Positions 42,569 through 45,508 of a DNA stretch of 45,508 nucleotides are shown in pieces. The translations under genes and the position numbers were made by a program. A model generated the notes under the pieces. That model saw nothing but the letters and a program-made list of their open reading frames with translations. It searched no databases and was not told the DNA's origin. The DNA comes from Gemella bergeri ATCC 700627 (GTDB lineage: Bacteria; Bacillota; Bacilli; Staphylococcales; Gemellaceae). The DNA lies in contig NZ_KI271848.1 of NCBI RefSeq assembly GCF_000469465.1, forward strand, positions 12,602-58,109, written 5' to 3'. The stretch's first letter is position 1, and every line of letters starts with the position of its first letter.

Positions 42569-43483
42569 ATGGAAATTTTTAATATTTCTAATTTGGGTCA
42601 AATAAAAAAAGACAATAAAAGAAGAGCGGCAGCGTTAGGTTTTTTTGATGGTGTTCATAAAGCACATAAAAAAATAATAGCGGAGATGTTGAAAGAAACA
42701 GATATAATTCCGATAGTAATAACACTTGATAAAAGTCCTAAGGAGTATTTCGGTCATACAAGTGTTGAATGTTTAACCCCACTTGAGAAAAAATCAAAAA
42801 TATTTGAAACGCTTGGAGTACAAGAAGTATATTATTTAAGTTTTAATAAGCAACTACAAACATTGAGTGCAGAAAGTTATATTGATAAAGTATTAAAACA
42901 ATTAAACGTGGAGAAAATATTTTGTGGTTATGATTATAAGTTTGGGTATAAAGGGGTAGGAACGCCGAAGTTAATAGCTGACTATAGTGATATAGAGGTA
43001 AATATTTTAGAAGAAGAGATGATTGGAGATAGAAAAATATCAACAACAGCATTGAGAGAATTTGTGGAAAGTGCAAATTTTACCGGATATTATGATTTTA
43101 CCGGTAGATATTACTCAATATCCGGAGTAGTGGTGAAGGGACGTCAACTAGGAAGAACTATAAATTTTCCGACAGCAAATTTAAAAATGAAATCTTCGTA
43201 TTTACTTCCAAAAACTAATGGTGTTTATATTACAAAAACGAAAGTAAGGGATAAAATATATAAATCAATTACCAATATTGGTTATAACCCGACGGTGTCG
43301 GAAGTAAAAGATAAAAAATTTATAGAAACTCATATTTTAGATTTTGATGCTGAAATTTATGGAGAAATGATAGAGGTTTATTTCTACGATTTTTTAAGAA
43401 AAGAAAAAAAATTTGAAAGTTTTAATCATTTAAAAAAACAATTACAAAAAGATAAAATGGTTTGTGAACAAAAAGAAATATAG
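42569..43483 (+). CDS. ribF: Bifunctional riboflavin kinase/FAD synthetase
   Basis: Makes FMN then FAD from riboflavin. 304 residues with an N-terminal nucleotidyltransferase domain: LGFFDGVHKAHKKI (GFFDGVHxxH motif, Ala replacing the usual Gly), ITLDKSPKEYF, and ISTTALREFV. The C-terminal kinase domain holds GRQLGRTINFPTANLK and NIGYNPTV with EVYFYDFLRKE. Length is typical. It follows truB by 16 bp; no separate ribD/E genes nearby. Confidence 0.95.
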   Translation: MEIFNISNLGQIKKDNKRRAAALGFFDGVHKAHKKIIAEMLKETDIIPIVITLDKSPKEYFGHTSVECLTPLEKKSKIFETLGVQEVYYLSFNKQLQTLSAESYIDKVLKQLNVEKIFCGYDYKFGYKGVGTPKLIADYSDIEVNILEEEMIGDRKISTTALREFVESANFTGYYDFTGRYYSISGVVVKGRQLGRTINFPTANLKMKSSYLLPKTNGVYITKTKVRDKIYKSITNIGYNPTVSEVKDKKFIETHILDFDAEIYGEMIEVYFYDFLRKEKKFESFNHLKKQLQKDKMVCEQKEI

Positions 43484-43518
43484 ATTTTAAAAAAAATTGT
43501 AAAATTATTATTTTTTAC

Positions 43519-43547
43519 TTGAAATAAGTATAAAAATAATGTAGAAT
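43519..43547 (+). promoter_or_regulatory. Promoter of rpsO
   Basis: TTGAAA (43519-43524), 17-bp spacer, TAGAAT (43542-43547). Confidence 0.78.
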
Positions 43548-43557
43548 AATCAATGTG

Positions 43558-43605
43558 CCTTAGTCGTGGTATGGAAACACTCCAGGTTCTTTACTAGGAT
43601 TAAGG
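43558..43605 (+). promoter_or_regulatory. Structured leader of rpsO, probable S15 autoregulatory site
   Basis: CCTTAGTC (43558-43565) pairs with GATTAAGG (43598-43605) over 8 bp, one G-U. Inside, GTG/CAC and neighbouring bases suggest further stems, giving a three-way-junction-like fold 28 bp before the start codon. S15 represses its own mRNA through such leaders in many bacteria; the assignment here is by position and shape. Confidence 0.6.
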
Positions 43606-43633
43606 AAAAAAATAATATATGGAGGAATAAAGA

Positions 43634-43906
43634 ATGGCAGCAATTAGTCAAGAAAGAAAACAAGAAATTATTGCTAAATACCGTACTCATGAATCAGATA
43701 CCGGTTCTCCGGAAGTGCAAATTGCGGTATTAACAGCAGAAATTGATGCTTTAACCGAGCATTTGAATACTCATAAAAAAGATCATGCCGGTCGCCGTGG
43801 ATTACTAAAAAAAGTTTTCCGTCGTCGTCACTTGTTAGACTATTTAATTAAAAAAGATATTCAAAGATATCGTGAGTTAATTAAATCTTTAGGTTTAAGA
43901 CGATAG
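43634..43906 (+). CDS. rpsO: 30S ribosomal protein S15
   Basis: 90 residues. Binds the 16S rRNA central domain early in 30S assembly. [34 protein letters not shown] and [28 protein letters not shown] cover the family's conserved RNA-binding surfaces. GGAGGA precedes the ATG. Its codon use is cleaner than neighbours, as expected of a highly expressed gene. In Bacillus pnpA follows; here a tRNA does. Confidence 0.98.
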   Translation: MAAISQERKQEIIAKYRTHESDTGSPEVQIAVLTAEIDALTEHLNTHKKDHAGRRGLLKKVFRRRHLLDYLIKKDIQRYRELIKSLGLRR

Positions 43907-43908
43907 TG

Positions 43909-43941
43909 AAATTTGAAGGAGTTGTTCTCCTTCAAATTTTT
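43909..43941. terminator. Terminator of rpsO
   Basis: AAATTTGAAGGAG and CTCCTTCAAATTT form a 13-bp perfect stem with a TTGTT loop and T-run. Confidence 0.92.
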
Positions 43942-43951
43942 CAAAAAGGTA

Positions 43952-43980
43952 TTGACATAATATTGTATTATTGATATACT
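43952..43980 (+). promoter_or_regulatory. Promoter of tRNA-Arg
   Basis: TTGACA (43952-43957), 17-bp spacer, TATACT (43975-43980). The start is expected near 43987. Confidence 0.85.
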
Positions 43981-44007
43981 ATTATAGTGATTTGAAAGAA
44001 GTGAGTT

Positions 44008-44081
<74 letters not shown>

Positions 44082-44088
44082 TAATGAG

Positions 44089-44115
44089 AATAGAACTTTT
44101 AGTTCTATTTTTTTT
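44089..44115 (+). terminator. Terminator of tRNA-Arg
   Basis: AATAGAACT and AGTTCTATT form a 9-bp perfect stem with a TTT loop, followed by a run of T to 44115. Confidence 0.9.
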
Positions 44116-44171
44116 GGCTGCATAATAAGTTATAGAGATGTTTTATTATACTCTATACTTATTATGCAGCC
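44116..44171. repeat. Long hairpin between tRNA-Arg and rodA
   Basis: GGCTGCATAATAAG-T-TATAGAG (44116-44137) pairs with CTCTATA-CTTATTATGCAGCC (44151-44171): 21 bp with a single bulged T and a 13-nt loop. It abuts the tRNA terminator and ends two bases before the rodA stop codon. No T-run follows on the strand that rodA would use. Confidence 0.8.
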
Positions 44172-44172
44172 A

Positions 44173-45360
44173 TTATTCATAGTATGGATGATTATATTCA
44201 TCTTTTTGTTCTGCAGAATATTCATCTTCTAAATATTCCTCATAAATGGTGGCGTTTATTTTTACAATAATGCCGAAGAGAAGTGTATTTGCGATGAGAG
44301 AACTACCGCCATAACTTATAAACGGCATACTAATTCCAATAACAGGAATAATACTCAAGGTAGAAAAGATATTTATAAAAAATGAAAAGCAGAAACTACA
44401 AATTGCTAAAAGAATAAAATAGTAACTGTAATTTCCTTGTTCGCATTTTTTTACAATACTAAATAATCTCAGTATAAAAATAAAGAACAATATAAGAAAT
44501 AATGATGCACCGATATATCCAAAGTTTTTAGCAACGATAGAAAAAATAAAATCGTTAAATTGTTCGTCAATATAGTTTTTATTTTTAGCAAATGTACCGG
44601 TAACACCGCCACGATTAATTTCGCTTATAACTTGAGTTATTTGATAAGAATAGTCTTGTCTATAGCCTTCAGGATTTAACCACGATAATATTCTATTTAG
44701 TTGATAAGGTTTTAGACCAACTAAAGAAAGTAGTCGCGGGAAATAAAGTGCAGCTAAAATAATGATACCAAGGGCAGCAAGAACAACTGAGTAAATATTT
44801 AGTAAAGTTTTTCTATGTGTGCTAACCAAAAAGACCAATCCTAAGAATAAAAATATAAAAAATAAACCGTTTCCTAAATCATTTTCTTTTAAAACTAAAA
44901 CAAAAGGAAGTGCGATAATTAATAATATTTTTAATAGTTTGATTTTATCGCTATTTTCTTTAAAACTATTTTCTTTAATAAGAAAACTAATCATTGCAAC
45001 TGTAGCAACCTTTGCAAATTCGGATGGTTGTAAGGTGAATATTTTAAGATTATACCAACTGCGAGCACCATTAACGATGGGGGCAAGGTTATTAGGAACT
45101 AAAAATATTCCAACCAGTAAAATTAAAGAAAATAAATAAAATGGTAGTGTTAATCGTTCTATATAATCAATCGGAATTTTTTGTAAAAAATAAATAATAA
45201 AAAATCCTAAAATGTAAAACAGTAGTTGTTTTAAAAATAAAGTTGGTGTGATATTGTTATTATATTCAGCTAAGGCTATCAATATTAAACTTGATAGAGA
45301 GAATATAAAATAAAATATAAGTATTGATAAATTAATTTTATCTTTTATAAAATTTCGCAT
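44173..45360 (-). CDS. rodA: Rod-shape SEDS glycosyltransferase RodA
   Basis: Peptidoglycan polymerase for sidewall growth, partner of a class B PBP. 395 residues with about 10 membrane segments. Blocks: VNGARSWYNLKIFTLQPSEFAK, KENDLGNGLFFIF, NDFIFSIVAKNFGYIGASL with the catalytic Asp, and GISMPFISYGGSSLIANTLLFGI. The usual PEAHTDFIF reads DEQFNDFIF, diverging around the conserved Asp. It is distinguished from FtsW at 16557 by SYGGSSL and the shorter termini. AAAGGAG precedes the ATG. Confidence 0.9.
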   Translation of the reverse strand: MRNFIKDKINLSILIFYFIFSLSSLILIALAEYNNNITPTLFLKQLLFYILGFFIIYFLQKIPIDYIERLTLPFYLFSLILLVGIFLVPNNLAPIVNGARSWYNLKIFTLQPSEFAKVATVAMISFLIKENSFKENSDKIKLLKILLIIALPFVLVLKENDLGNGLFFIFLFLGLVFLVSTHRKTLLNIYSVVLAALGIIILAALYFPRLLSLVGLKPYQLNRILSWLNPEGYRQDYSYQITQVISEINRGGVTGTFAKNKNYIDEQFNDFIFSIVAKNFGYIGASLFLILFFIFILRLFSIVKKCEQGNYSYYFILLAICSFCFSFFINIFSTLSIIPVIGISMPFISYGGSSLIANTLLFGIIVKINATIYEEYLEDEYSAEQKDEYNHPYYE

Positions 45361-45380
45361 AATACAACTCCTTTTGTGTA

Positions 45381-45409
45381 ATTATACAATAACAAGAATA
45401 GTTTGGCAA
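45381..45409 (-). promoter_or_regulatory. Promoter of rodA
   Basis: On the minus strand TTGCCA (45409-45404), 17-bp spacer, TATAAT (45386-45381), about 20 bp before the ATG. Confidence 0.75.
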
Positions 45410-45490
45410 ATTTTGATATTTTGATTAATAAAAATAGTTTATAGGGTTTATTTTGATGTATTATTAATAATTTTAAATTAAGAAAATATA

Positions 45491-45499
45491 TGTTATAAT
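45491..45499 (+). promoter_or_regulatory. Candidate promoter of the next rightward gene
   Basis: TGTTATAAT at the right edge is an extended -10 element without a clear -35 box. Its gene would lie outside the window. Confidence 0.4.
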
Positions 45500-45508
45500 C
45501 AAGTGTAG

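Overview
The window is about 30% GC, uses strong Gram-positive Shine-Dalgarno sites and TTGACA-17-TATAAT promoters, and carries a Firmicutes core gene set (large-type SRP RNA, tmRNA, RNase J paralogue, FloA/NfeD, CshB, Zur, YlaN, YqgQ, LuxS). Gene order overlaps Bacillus and Staphylococcus blocks but mixes them. A Gemella-like low-GC bacterium of the Bacillales fits best; this is inferred from composition and gene content, not from a database match. No prophage, intact IS element, CRISPR array or plasmid gene was seen. It is a chromosomal backbone of small operons separated by hairpin terminators.

Layout. 1-450: leftward tRNA operon (Asn, Ser, Glu, Asp, probable Phe) with its promoter. 600-870: SRP RNA. 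964-6200: MATE exporter, DUF1836-DegV pair, a divergent oxidoreductase/HxlR regulator pair, and a PfoR/PTS-IIC-like membrane protein with a palindromic operator candidate. 6531-11932: rbgA-rnhB-rnjB overlapping operon, then dinB and trmK. 12028-14572: GNAT, membrane-anchored beta-lactamase-like protein, glucose-type EIIA. 14608-17768: degenerate rhomboid GluP, yqgQ, ylaN, ftsW. 18090-20636: queA-tgt-yajC. 20706-22597 (minus): glyA and a frameshifted luxS. 22805-30441: prs, pth, mfd-tag, GrpB-family gene, murB. 30541-32133 (minus): rarA followed by a wrecked TfoX-domain pseudogene. 32232-32586: tmRNA. 32845-36623: MBL-fold protein, NfeD, FloA and three unrecognised membrane-anchored proteins. 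36641-38596: pdp-deoC. 38952-43483: cshB-nfo-zur-truB-ribF. 43558-44081: S15 leader, rpsO, tRNA-Arg. 44173-45360 (minus): rodA.

Functional themes are RNA metabolism and translation (RbgA, RnhB, RNase J2, TrmK, QueA, Tgt, Pth, TruB, rpsO, tmRNA), cell-wall growth (FtsW, RodA, MurB), DNA repair (DinB, Mfd, Tag, Nfo, RarA), nucleotide and folate metabolism (Prs, GlyA, Pdp, DeoC) and metal homeostasis (YlaN, Zur).

The points most worth a second look are a rhomboid-TPR protein that has lost every catalytic residue, an RNase J paralogue with a destroyed metal site, a one-base frameshift at the LuxS C-terminus, a HxlR-associated palindrome, three unknown membrane proteins downstream of FloA, and two families of short structured intergenic repeats.
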